A model generated the notes under the pieces. That model was not told where the DNA came from. It searched no databases and saw only the letters and a program-made list of their open reading frames with translations. 36,682 bases of DNA from the IMG/VR virus record IMGVR_UViG_3300021437_000056, positions 1-36,682 of that record. The stretch is one strand, 5' to 3'. The DNA is from a virus. The first letter of the stretch is position 1, and every line of letters starts with the position of its first letter. Shown here piece after piece: positions 23,526 to 32,200 of the stretch. The translations under genes and the position numbers were made by a program.

Positions 23526-23866
23526 GCGGCGTCACCATCGATCTCGCTCGCACGACGCAGACCGTCGACCTGGTGGTGAGCGGCGGGCCGACTCTCGAGC
23601 TCGTTCGTACCACCAGCGTCGTCGATCTCATCGTCCCGACGGCTACGGTCGTCATCAACCCGAACGCCGGCAGCTTCTACGAGCATCAGCAGGCTACGCC
23701 TGCGACGGTGTGGACCATCAACCACAACCTCGGGAAGCACCCGTCCATCACGGTTCTCGACTCGATCAGCCGGATGGTGATAGGATTCGACGTGGTGTAC
23801 TCCACGCTGAACAGTCTCACGATCACCTTCAGCGCCGCCTTCAGCGGCACCGCCTACCTGAACTGA
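23522..23866 (+). CDS. Tail fibre domain protein (HNLG type)
   Basis: This 114-residue protein starts at GTG 23522 (GTGA overlap). The C-terminal 60 residues read VWTINHNLGKHPSITVLDSIS, then GFDVVYSTLNSLTITFSAAFSGTAYLN, a domain frequently found at the ends of phage tail fibre and spike proteins. Its first half is a short, strand-rich repeat-like segment (QTVDLVVSGGPTLELVRTT, then SVVDLIVPTATVV). It is probably part of the fibre or its foldon. Confidence 0.75.
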   Translation: MSGVTIDLARTTQTVDLVVSGGPTLELVRTTSVVDLIVPTATVVINPNAGSFYEHQQATPATVWTINHNLGKHPSITVLDSISRMVIGFDVVYSTLNSLTITFSAAFSGTAYLN

Positions 23867-23876
23867 AAGGGCTCCG

Positions 23877-24926
23877 ATGGCCACGCTCGTACTCAACAAC
23901 CTGGACCTCAGCAAGAACCAGCTGCAGAACGCCAAGGTCCACAACCTGTCGTCGGACCCCACCGTCACGGGCACGGACGAAGGTCTCATCTGGCAGAACA
24001 CGACGACCCACTTGCTCAAGTGGTACAACGGCAGCACGATCATCGATCCGCTCGCACGTGCCAACCACTCCGGCACGCAGCTGGCCGCGACCATCAGCGA
24101 CTTCACGGCGACGGCCACGGCTCTGCGCCTGGACCAGTTCGCCGTTCCGACGACGACCGTCAACATGAACAGCCAGCGCATCATCAACCTGGCCGACCCC
24201 ACGGGCACGCAGGACGCTGCGACGAAGAACTACGTCGACAACGCCATCACGGGCCTGGCCTGGAAGGACTCCGTCCGAGTCGCCACCACGGCCAACGGCG
24301 CCCTCGCCACGGCCTACGCCAACGGTCAGACGGTTGACGGCGTCGCGCTCGTCACGGGCGACCGCATCCTCATCAAGAACCAGACGGCTCCTGCCGAGAA
24401 CGGCATCTACACCGTCAACGCCTCGGGCGCTCCCACCCGCTCGACGGACGCCGACACGCAGAACGAGATCCGTGGCGCTGCCATGTTCGTGGAGGCGGGC
24501 ACGACCAACGCCTCGACGACGTGGATCCTCACCACGACCGGCACCATCACGCTGGGCACGACGTCGCTGACCTTCGCCCAGTTCGGCAGCGGCTCCGGCT
24601 TCAGCACGGCGGGCGCTGGCATGACGTCCACCGGCGCGACCATCGACGTGATCGGTGGCCTGGGTATCACGGTGAACGCCGACAACATCCAGATGGACAC
24701 GAGCATCGCTGCCCGCTGGAAGACCGGCCTCATCGGCAACGGTGCGTCCACGGCGCTCACCTTCAACCACGCCCTCGGCAACCAGCACGTCGTGACGGAG
24801 GTCGTCAACGCCTCCACCAACGCCTCGATCATCGTGGACATCGTCAACACCGACGCCAACAACGTCACCATCACGTTCGCCACCGCTCCGGCGTCGAACG
24901 CCTACCGAGTCATCTGCGTGGGCTGA
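23877..24926 (+). CDS. Tail fibre protein
   Basis: This 349-residue protein has a fibre-like layout: LVLNNLDLSKNQLQNAKVHNL at the start, then repeats MNSQRIINLADPTGTQDAAT followed by KNYVDNAITGLAWKDSVRVA, a phrase common to phage tail fibres, and ATTANGALATAYANGQTVDG. Its end (TFNHALGNQHVVTEVVNAS, then ANNVTITFATAPASNAYRV) is the same HNLG-type domain as in the preceding gene. The ribosome site AAAGGG lies just before ATG. Confidence 0.82.
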   Translation: MATLVLNNLDLSKNQLQNAKVHNLSSDPTVTGTDEGLIWQNTTTHLLKWYNGSTIIDPLARANHSGTQLAATISDFTATATALRLDQFAVPTTTVNMNSQRIINLADPTGTQDAATKNYVDNAITGLAWKDSVRVATTANGALATAYANGQTVDGVALVTGDRILIKNQTAPAENGIYTVNASGAPTRSTDADTQNEIRGAAMFVEAGTTNASTTWILTTTGTITLGTTSLTFAQFGSGSGFSTAGAGMTSTGATIDVIGGLGITVNADNIQMDTSIAARWKTGLIGNGASTALTFNHALGNQHVVTEVVNASTNASIIVDIVNTDANNVTITFATAPASNAYRVICVG

Positions 24927-24927
24927 C

Positions 24928-25950
24928 ATGCCCAAGGTTCTCTCTCCAGACTTCGACGGCGCAACCATCAGCACAACGGGAGCGGCTGGGAAGAAGATCT
25001 TCGTTGGGTCGACAGATCCGAGCGTGTCCCTGCCGTCGGGGGCATCGGCTCTGCAGGCCGGAGATCTCTGGATCCCCAGCGGGTCCCTGCTGGCCACAGT
25101 CGACCTGCCCGACACCACGACGCCGGGCACACCGGCAGCCGACAACGTCCGCATGTTCAGCCAGGACATCGGCGGTCGCTCCATGCTGGCGATGGTCGGC
25201 TCTTCCGGCGCTGGCACGCCGCTGCAGCCGCATCTCGGTCGCAACGCCATCAGCGCCTGGCACGCTCTGGGCGGTAGCACCACGGCACCGACGGCTGTGG
25301 GCGCTGCTGCGCTGAGCGCTACGGGCACGGCCACCGCCCTCGTGGTAGCGAGCACCAGCCTCTACACGACCATGCGACAGATCGAGTGGCTCGTCACTGC
25401 GGCGAGCAACAGCGCTGTCGTCGGATGGCGTCTCGGTGCCAACAACTGGCTCCGAGGTTCTGCTGCTGGCCAGGGCGGGTTCCACTTCGTCTGCCGACTC
25501 GGGGTGGCCACCGGCTCCACGCTGAGCACGCGACGGTTCTTCTGCGGCCTGACGTCGCAGACGGCAGCTCCGACCGACGTGCAGCCCTCGACCGACACGA
25601 CGCTCGCCAACGTCATCGGCATCGGTGCAGACTCCACCGACACCAACTACCAGTTCATGACGAAGACCGGCACGGGCACAGCGACGAAGGTCAACACCGG
25701 CATCGCGAAGGCGGCTTCCGCCGACCGCACGGACGTGCTGGAGATCTCGATCTTCTGTGCGCCCAACGGCGGCACGATCTTCTACACCATCACGAAGCTG
25801 AACACCGGCGCCACGTTCAGCGGCAGCACGAGCACTACGCTGCCCGCCACCACGCAGGTGCTGGGGCCGCTGTGCTACGCATCCGTCGGCGGTACCAGCT
25901 CGGTCATGGGCCTTGGCTTCCGCTCCATGACGATCGAGTCCGACAACTGA
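24928..25950 (+). CDS. Receptor-binding tail protein candidate
   Basis: This 340-residue protein follows the fibre gene by one base. It begins with a Thr/Gly/Ser-rich segment, then has NVRMFSQDIGGRSMLAMVGS then GTPLQPHLGRNAISAWHALG, a phrase seen in actinophage fibre proteins just before the C-terminal lobe. The C-terminal 200 residues are a beta-rich domain (QIEWLVTAASNSAVVGWRLG, then FFCGLTSQT, then MGLGFRSMTIESDN) that likely faces the host surface. No enzyme motif was seen. Confidence 0.72.
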   Translation: MPKVLSPDFDGATISTTGAAGKKIFVGSTDPSVSLPSGASALQAGDLWIPSGSLLATVDLPDTTTPGTPAADNVRMFSQDIGGRSMLAMVGSSGAGTPLQPHLGRNAISAWHALGGSTTAPTAVGAAALSATGTATALVVASTSLYTTMRQIEWLVTAASNSAVVGWRLGANNWLRGSAAGQGGFHFVCRLGVATGSTLSTRRFFCGLTSQTAAPTDVQPSTDTTLANVIGIGADSTDTNYQFMTKTGTGTATKVNTGIAKAASADRTDVLEISIFCAPNGGTIFYTITKLNTGATFSGSTSTTLPATTQVLGPLCYASVGGTSSVMGLGFRSMTIESDN

Positions 25951-25951
25951 C

Positions 25952-26731
25952 ATGGTCATCTCGGTAGCGCAGGCCAACGCTCAGTTCCAGGCTGCTGCGG
26001 GCGGCACGATCACGCATACCATCAACACGCCTGCAACTTCGTGGGCCACGGGCGACCAGGCTCTGATCCTGATGGCCTTCCACGACAACCAGATCGCCGA
26101 CCGTACCATCCAGACGTTCACGGCGACGCCCGGTACGATGGGCTCTCCGACGCTGAGCCAGCCTGCGCAGTACACTGGCGCCTCGTACCGCATGGGCTGT
26201 GGCGCTGGCTTCGCGGTGTTCTCTGCCGGGAACGCTGCCGCAGTGCTGACGGGCACAGACAACGGCGACGGCTCGGACATGTGGCTCACTGCTGCCGTGC
26301 TGAAGCTCACGGGCGCAGACCCCGCCACACCCTTCCGACAGGCTCCGATCGTCGCGGGCCAGCCGTCGGGCGGCAGTGCGACGGTGACCGCTACCCTCGG
26401 CAGCGCTCCGGCCTCGGACAGCTTGCTGGTAGCCTCCTGCATCGCCAACGGCAACAGCGCCTGGACCGTGCCTTCGGGCTGGACCGGGACTGCCCTCGCC
26501 GAGACGGGCTGGGGCGGCTACCACGCCACCATGTGGAAGAACGGCAGCAACACTCAGGCCAACAGCTTCACGAACGCTGGCGCCATCGGTCTTGCCGTGA
26601 CCGTGTTCGAGATCAAGGCTGCGGCTACGGGCGCAACTCCCGGCATCAAGATCTGGGACGGCACGGCATGGCAGCCGGTGGCCGACCCCCGCTCATCCGT
26701 CCGGGTCTGGAACGGCTCGGCGTGGGCGTAA
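25952..26731 (+). CDS. Terminal tail fibre protein with repeated W-N/D-G-W motif
   Basis: This 259-residue protein, one base after the previous stop, is beta-rich and Gly/Thr/Ala-rich. Its last 35 residues hold two copies of a short motif, IKIWDGTAWQPV and VRVWNGSAWA; LEVWNGSAWLPV occurs in the gene at 20124. Such WNGxxW units are common at fibre tips and may form small beta-prism strands or sugar contacts. It is the last gene of the forward arm; the two-way terminator follows. Confidence 0.7.
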   Translation: MVISVAQANAQFQAAAGGTITHTINTPATSWATGDQALILMAFHDNQIADRTIQTFTATPGTMGSPTLSQPAQYTGASYRMGCGAGFAVFSAGNAAAVLTGTDNGDGSDMWLTAAVLKLTGADPATPFRQAPIVAGQPSGGSATVTATLGSAPASDSLLVASCIANGNSAWTVPSGWTGTALAETGWGGYHATMWKNGSNTQANSFTNAGAIGLAVTVFEIKAAATGATPGIKIWDGTAWQPVADPRSSVRVWNGSAWA

Positions 26732-26771
26732 CGCAACCGTAATACAGAGGACCTACGTTGGCCTACGGCAA

Positions 26772-26801
26772 GGGCCGGGCACCCTTGTACGGTCCCGGCC
26801 C
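26772..26801. terminator. GC-rich hairpin between converging arms (first)
   Basis: GGGCCGGG (26772-26779) pairs with CCCGGCCC (26794-26801), with a further ACC/GGT pairing inside. It lies 40 nt after the last forward stop. Being symmetric, it can act on both strands. The only run of T or A nearby is weak. Confidence 0.72.
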
Positions 26802-26834
26802 CTGCACAGCTTAGACAAATGTTTAGGCACATCT

Positions 26835-26858
26835 CCGGACCAATTACGGACGGTCCGG
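26835..26858. terminator. GC-rich hairpin between converging arms (second)
   Basis: CCGGACC (26835-26841) pairs with GGTCCGG (26852-26858) around a 10-nt loop. It lies 16 nt after the last reverse stop (26874), a suitable place for ending the replication operon. Together with the first hairpin it forms the boundary of the two arms. Confidence 0.68.
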
Positions 26859-26873
26859 CCCGGACAGGTAACG

Positions 26874-27116
26874 CTACAGCTCCTCCCAGACCAACTCGAC
26901 GTCCTCGTCGAGCGGCTGGAGCTGGTACCGGGGCTTCATCGGCACTCGCACCGTGCCGTCCATGTTGAGGTGGCGCTCCAGCTTGCGGCGCCGGGCTTCG
27001 TCACAGACGCAGTTGCGGAGCCAGTGCCCAGCGACTGCCGGGGTACGCAGCTCGCCCCGGATGACGGCTTCGGTCGTGTTGCACCAGCCGCACCCGGTCT
27101 TCTCATACTGAGCCAT
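26874..27116 (-). CDS. Small protein with CxxC and CxC motifs
   Basis: This 80-residue protein starts at ATG 27116 with GGAGG just upstream on the reverse strand; a longer frame to 27206 lacks such a site. The N-terminal part has CGWC (about 8-11) and later NCVCDEARRRKLERHL, consistent with one metal-binding knuckle, and the end is acidic (LDEDVELVWEEL). It is the last gene of the reverse operon. I do not recognise its function. Its start overlaps the end of the upstream gene by 14 nt. Confidence 0.68.
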   Translation of the reverse strand: MAQYEKTGCGWCNTTEAVIRGELRTPAVAGHWLRNCVCDEARRRKLERHLNMDGTVRVPMKPRYQLQPLDEDVELVWEEL

Positions 27117-27312
27117 CGCTGCCTCCGTAGCCCTGCGGTCCGAACTCTTCCCGGCAGTGACGGCAAGCCCACATGCCGTGATTGATGTCGTCACCGCATC
27201 CGCCACAGCGATGCTCGCCGTAGTTGCACGTGTCGCACACGTGGTACGTATGCGGCCCGAGCGGATGCATGTAGATGTCCGTCTTGCCGATGAGGGCGAG
27301 CCAATCAGTCAC
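27103..27312 (-). CDS. Small triple-CxxC zinc-finger protein
   Basis: This 69-residue protein contains three CxxC pairs in 30 residues: CDTC, CGGC and CRHC, plus His residues (HVCDTC, GEHRCGGC, NHGMW). This suggests a compact double zinc ribbon. It starts at GTG 27312, overlapping the upstream stop by 4 nt (GTGA). Possible roles are nucleic-acid or protein binding; none is proven. Confidence 0.68.
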   Translation of the reverse strand: MTDWLALIGKTDIYMHPLGPHTYHVCDTCNYGEHRCGGCGDDINHGMWACRHCREEFGPQGYGGSDGSV

Positions 27313-27482
27313 TTGGTCGCCGTCCAGTCCACCTCCTTGACGAGGCGGAACTTCTGCACGCCCTTGGCATGGATGATCTCGAGCGTCTGGGACCCTGCCT
27401 TCTCGCTGACCGCAGACGCCTCGGCAGTGGTCCAGTGCTTGACGCTGCCGTCGACGTCGAGGTGCTCCACGTCAACCTTCAT
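27309..27482 (-). CDS. 57-residue protein of unknown function
   Basis: This frame runs from ATG 27482 to TGA at 27309-27311. It begins MKVDVEHLDVDGSVKHWTTA and ends KFRLVKEVDWTATK, a short alternating strand-helix-strand pattern with an even mix of charged residues. GGAGA lies about 7 nt upstream of its ATG. It overlaps the upstream MazG-like gene by 11 nt and the downstream GTG by 4 nt, so it fits the operon's packing. The function is not recognised. Confidence 0.65.
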   Translation of the reverse strand: MKVDVEHLDVDGSVKHWTTAEASAVSEKAGSQTLEIIHAKGVQKFRLVKEVDWTATK

Positions 27483-28095
27483 CGGGGATCTCCAGTCGCT
27501 CGGGGAAGTTGTAGGTCGCGCTCACCACGTTGAACTTGTTGGCGATGATGCGCTGCGCCTCGTCGTACGTGAAGCCCAGGGCCGCGAAGTTCACGATGAC
27601 GTAGGCGATGATGTCCGCCAGCTCGGTGGCAGCTGCCACCTTGAGGCGGTACTCGCTGCGGGTGTCGGGCTCACCCGTGGCCGTGTCGATGGAGTCGGCG
27701 CCCGTCTGGATGCGGCGGAGCTTCTTGACGGCGTTCAGGTACTCGCCCGTCTCGCCGCCGAGGGCCAGGCCCCAGTCGCTCAGCGTCCAGTTGTTGATGT
27801 CGCCCTCATGCCAGCGCTCGGAGCGCCGGAGGTGCATCTCCCAGGCGTTGAACGTGATGACGTCGTAGGGCCGCTGCGCCTTGATGACGGTTGCCACTGG
27901 TGCCAGGCGCAGGTCCGTCTCGTAGGCGCCAGCCACACCTCCAGAGTTCGGCCCCTCGACAGCCTCCATGTAGTACCGGAACACATCGCCGCTGCGAGTG
28001 AAGGACTTGATGATCCAGGTCGTGGCGTACTCGACGGCGACGGACTTGTGCTGCACTCGGTCGCCGATCTTGAACTTGCCTCCGGTGTCAGTCAT
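27472..28095 (-). CDS. MazG-like nucleotide pyrophosphohydrolase with extra N-terminal domain
   Basis: This 207-residue protein carries the all-alpha NTP pyrophosphatase motifs: ExxE at 115-118 (GGETGEYLNAVKKL) and ExxD at 158-161 (ELADIIAYV), followed by FNVVSATYNFPERL. The family hydrolyses NTPs or dNTPs to monophosphates and pyrophosphate, cleaning or shifting the nucleotide pool. Residues 1-65 form a separate beta-rich domain (GKFKIGDRVQHKSVAVEYAT), like an SH3/KOW fold, which is unusual. ATG 28095 overlaps the thyX stop by 8 nt; GTG 28113 is an alternative with no better ribosome site. With ThyX and the nucleotidase it forms a nucleotide-supply group. Confidence 0.8.
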   Translation of the reverse strand: MTDTGGKFKIGDRVQHKSVAVEYATTWIIKSFTRSGDVFRYYMEAVEGPNSGGVAGAYETDLRLAPVATVIKAQRPYDVITFNAWEMHLRRSERWHEGDINNWTLSDWGLALGGETGEYLNAVKKLRRIQTGADSIDTATGEPDTRSEYRLKVAAATELADIIAYVIVNFAALGFTYDEAQRIIANKFNVVSATYNFPERLEIPDEG

Positions 28096-29050
28096 TGGAG
28101 GACCGGCCTTCACGGGCAGCCGTCGGGTCCATGAGCCACTCGGCCGGGAAGATGCCGGGCAAGCCGTCGCGAGACGAGTCGTCGACCCGAGCGTCCCAGG
28201 CCTCGCTCGGCACGCCCGCCTGGCCGAGATCGGTGACCTTCTGGCGGATGGAGCAGTGACGGTCGAAGTTGGCGAGGAACTCGCACTTGCCTGTCTTGTA
28301 GCAGATCGGGCGGAACAGGCGGCTGCTCGCCAGCAGCTCGAACTGCCAGCGGTCCTGCGGCATGACGGACGGGTGCTCGGCGCCGAAGCGGCGGATGGCG
28401 TTCAGGATCGCGACCCACACGGCCCGCCACTCGAACTGCGCCTGGGTGCAGAGCCGGTTGCCAGCGTGCTCCTGCAGGTTGCGCAGGTCCGTAGCGTAGT
28501 GCAGGCGGGTGGCGACGCCGTGCGGCGTCAGAGCGCGAGCGTCCTCCGCCGGGACACCGGCAGCGATCAGCTTGTTGTACGCCTCCTCGATGGCGCCGAT
28601 GGCGTCCCAGAAGTCGTCGCGGACCTGCTCGCTGCCGTTGGCGATGGACGGCGGCACGCTGACCCGGTCCATGAGGTCGCCAGTGACGGCGAAGCGCAGC
28701 GACTCCTGGGCGTACACGGCAGTGCGCTGACGGACCATCTGGTGCGTGAAGGAGCGGGTCACGCCCTCCAGCAGGAAGTGGAAGTTCACGAACTCCAGCG
28801 GCGCCTGGAGATGAGTGTGCTGCACCTGCTCGAAGAACTCACGCCGCTCGTCGTCCGTCACGTCCTGCAGGTTGTAGACGACCTCGCCCTTGTACATCTT
28901 GCAGGCCGCAGCGATGGCGCCCAACGGGTCGGGGTTCATCGCCAGCAGCGTGACCGACGGCACGATGTTCCCGTCGGCGTCTCGGCCCGCCCGCATCGGC
29001 TCTGCCGTGAACATGGCAGCGTCGGCGAAGCGTTGGATGTCCTTGGTCAT
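28088..29050 (-). CDS. thyX: Flavin-dependent thymidylate synthase
   Basis: This 320-residue protein makes dTMP from dUMP using FAD, NADPH and methylene-tetrahydrofolate. The ThyX signature RHRx7S appears as RQR at 107-109 with S117 (RQRTAVYAQES), the His replaced by Gln. Nearby are FVNFHFLLEGVTRSFTHQMV and, later, LHYATDLRNLQEHAGNRL, which fits the substrate region. ATG 29050 has GAGGAG upstream and overlaps the preceding stop by 4 nt. The C-terminal 80 residues hold extra Cys and His residues (CYKTGKCEF, NFDRHCS), a possible metal site not usual in the core family. The length exceeds the 210-260 residues of most ThyX proteins. Confidence 0.93.
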   Translation of the reverse strand: MTKDIQRFADAAMFTAEPMRAGRDADGNIVPSVTLLAMNPDPLGAIAAACKMYKGEVVYNLQDVTDDERREFFEQVQHTHLQAPLEFVNFHFLLEGVTRSFTHQMVRQRTAVYAQESLRFAVTGDLMDRVSVPPSIANGSEQVRDDFWDAIGAIEEAYNKLIAAGVPAEDARALTPHGVATRLHYATDLRNLQEHAGNRLCTQAQFEWRAVWVAILNAIRRFGAEHPSVMPQDRWQFELLASSRLFRPICYKTGKCEFLANFDRHCSIRQKVTDLGQAGVPSEAWDARVDDSSRDGLPGIFPAEWLMDPTAAREGRSSND

Positions 29051-29289
29051 GCTTCTATCTCCTCTGTGGGTATGTACTGGATAGGGTAGTTGGCTCTGTG
29101 GGCATCGTGCTTGGTACGCCAGCACCAGCAAGATGACCATAGCTGCCCGGGGAAGTTCTCGCAGTCCCTATGACGCCCGGCGATGCACTCGGCGCACCAC
29201 AGGCTTTCCCTCTGGCTGGGACTTAACCTTGTCTGGGTCGATGACCCACATGTCTGTGACCTTGATGGCCCGCCTGCTCTGGAACCCAT
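29047..29289 (-). CDS. Small Cys-rich protein (CxxC...CxC type), start uncertain
   Basis: The frame ends at TGA 29047-29049, overlapping the thyX ATG by 4 nt. The C-terminal half has WCAECIAGRHRDCENF then SSCWCWRTKHDAH, which I recognise as the CxxCxxGxHxxC...CxC pattern of small actinophage zinc proteins. The only ATG in the frame, at 29289, lies 122 nt inside dnaE; residues 1-30 read like out-of-frame sequence. A non-standard CTG start after GAGGGAAAG near 29198 is possible. The reported 80 residues are therefore an upper limit. Confidence 0.55.
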   Translation of the reverse strand: MGSRAGGPSRSQTCGSSTQTRLSPSQRESLWCAECIAGRHRDCENFPGQLWSSCWCWRTKHDAHRANYPIQYIPTEEIEA

Positions 29290-32200
29290 ACTTGACTCCC
29301 TCGAAGATCACGATGTCGTGGTCGAGCTGGATGTCCCACACAGCCTTCTTCATGCTGGGGTACTTCCAGCGATCGATGGTGCAGGTGAGCAGCTCGGTGT
29401 CGTCTGCCCCGACGAGGATGACCCACTCGTTCAGATGCGGGTCGCGCACGGTCTCCGGGTCCAGGGGCTTGCCGGTGCGGGAGAAGTTCAGCTCGAACAG
29501 CTCACGAAGGTTGATGTGCCGAATGACGCCTGCCCAGACAACCTGGGTGTTGTGGTCCTCGCGGCTGTAGGGGACTTCCTCGCTGGTGTGCGTGGGCACG
29601 GGGATGCGCCCTCGGAAGTTGCGACGGATGTAGTTGATGACCTTGTCCGTGTCGCGCTTGAGCTTGAGAACCTCGAATGGATCCTCCTGGGCGCAGAACT
29701 CCTTGATGGTGGAGATCTTCTTGTCTCCGATGCCCTTGATGCTGCGCAGGCTGTCCCAGTTCCAGGTCATGGCGTCCGCAGCGTCTCGAGCCTCCACGAT
29801 CTTCTTGGCCGTCTCCTCGCCGATGCCCTTGATCTGCGTGAGACCGGGCAGGACGGACTGCGGAGTGGACTTGTCGTAGGTCCAGGTGACGCCGCTACGG
29901 CTGGCGCTAGGCGGCTCGATGGTGATGCCGTGGCGCATGGCGTCTCGCAGTAGCTCGCGCTGCTTGTCGTACTTGCGCAGGGACGCGACATAGAAGGCAG
30001 TGGGGTGGTGCTGCTTCATGTACATGGTCCACCACGCCAGCATGCCGTAGCTAGTGCTGTGGGCTACGTTGAAGGCGTACGAGCCTGCCGTGATGCACTG
30101 GCCCCAGATGGCGCGAGCGGTCTCCTCGTCCATGCCGTGCCTCTGGGCACCGGCCCAGAACTTGTCCCACTGGCGGGCGAACTCCTGCTCTCCGATCTTG
30201 CGACTGATGATCTTGCGAATGTAAGATGCAGCCGTCCAGTCGAAGTCGCCGATCTCGCGGACAATACGAAGGATCTGCTCTTGGTACACGATCTGGTAGT
30301 GGGTATCTCCGCAGATTGCATCGAGCATTGGATGGAGACGACGGGGCTCCTTACGTCCACGCTTGACGTCGACGTACTCTGCGGTTGCGTTGTTGTGTAG
30401 AGGGCCAGGACGAGCCAGTGCGTTGACGTCCCGAACCTCAATGAAGTTGTCCGGCTTGAGTTCGCCGTTGACAGAGCGCATAGCTCTGCCGTCAAACTGG
30501 AAGACGCCCACGACATCGTTCGCCTGAAAGCCCTTGATCGTCGTGGGGTCATCGAGAGGAATCTCATACAGCCACTCCAGAGGCTTGTCGATGAAGTCCA
30601 GCATGATGCGCAACGCTGCCAGGGTGTTGAGGCCCAGAGCGTCGATCTTGAGGATGTTGAGGTACTCGCTGTCGTACTTGTCCGTGCTGATGACCTGCCG
30701 CAGCTGGCCTGCCACGACGCGTTCGTAGATAGCGACCACGTCGGTCAGCGGACCGTTGGCGATCACGAGCCCGGCAGCGTGCACGCCCATGCCACGCACC
30801 TGACCTTCCAGGCTGGTAGCCTTGAGAAGGTCGGGGTGATCCTTCACTGCCGCAGCGGCAGCCTCGAACTGGTCGATGGTGTCGAGGATGGTGGCGCTGG
30901 CCCGCAGGTCGCCAGACGAGCGCTCGATGAGTGCGTCCTTGAGCTGCTCCGCTGCCCACTTGGGCACACGGTACACGCGAGCTACGTCGTCGATCGAGTT
31001 CTTCGCCTTGTACTGAGTGAACGACCCGATGCTTCCCGTCCTCTCTCTTCCATACTTCGCTGCCGCATACTCAAAGACTTCTCCGCGTCGCTCATCATCG
31101 AAGTCAAGGTCGATATCGGGGAGGTCAGCACGGGAAAGGTCGATGAAGCGCTCGAACAGCATTGACGGGAACGCGAGAGGGTTGACCTCAGTGATGCGCA
31201 GCAGCCAACATACAAGGCTCGCAGCAGCAGAACCTCGACCGGGTCCAACAGGGATGCCACGGTCTTTGGCGAACTTGACGATGTCCGAGACGACGAGGAA
31301 GTAGTCAACGAAGTCTTTCTGCTCGATGATAGACATCTCGTAGGCGAGACGGTCCTTGTAACGCTTGACGTCCTTGAACTTGGCGACACCACGGTACTTC
31401 CAGCCGTCCTTCAGCCAGGAGCGCCAGACGTCGTCGGTGTCCTTGTACCCGTAGGGCACCGGGAAGCGCAGTCGCTCCAGCTTGGGCATGGTGACGGTGC
31501 ACATCTGGCCGATGGTCTCGGTGTTGAGGATGGCCCGTATGGCTGCCTGGCGACTGAGGCCGCAGTGCATGAGGCGCTGCAGCATGACCTTGTCGTTGAT
31601 GGGCGGGCTCAGCGGTACGTTGTAGCCCCACGACCGAGCCTGCTCCTCCAGGGTCTGCTTGTTGCCACCCCGGACGTTGTGCAGGATCTGCTGCATCTCG
31701 TTCTCGGAGGGCTTGGTGTAGTGGACGTCGCCCGTGGCCACCAGCTCGATGCCAAGCTCGTTGCTGAGGCGCTCGTACGCCTCGTTGATCTTGACTACCG
31801 TCGGGAGTTCAGGAAATGCCTGTACCTCAAGGAAGTAACGGTCTCCGAACTCGCGCTTGAAGGCGGCGGCGACCCTTCGGGCACGTTGATAGGAGGCGGC
31901 TCCATCCGGGACATTCTTACCTCCCACCAGAGAGGTTGCAAGGAGGCTGCCAGTGCAACCAGACAGAATGACCAGACCATCCTTGTGCCTCTTGATGTCG
32001 TCGGGGCTGACCGTGGGCTCGTAGTAGAACTGCTGCCAGCCCAACGTCACGAGCTTGAGCAGGTTGTTGTAGCCGACCTGGTTCTCTGCCAGGACGGTGA
32101 GGTGGTTCTTGCGCTGAGTGCGGGTCGCCTCGGTCACGCCGCCTGTGTACAGCTCGCATCCGAAGATGGGCTTGACGCCCTGCTCTAGGGCGGCCTGCTC

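Noticed and set aside
27157-28134. Forward-strand frame of 325 codons opposite the reverse-strand nucleotide genes
   Set aside because: It lies opposite the MazG-like gene and small genes that have ribosome sites and motifs; it has no ribosome site or family features.
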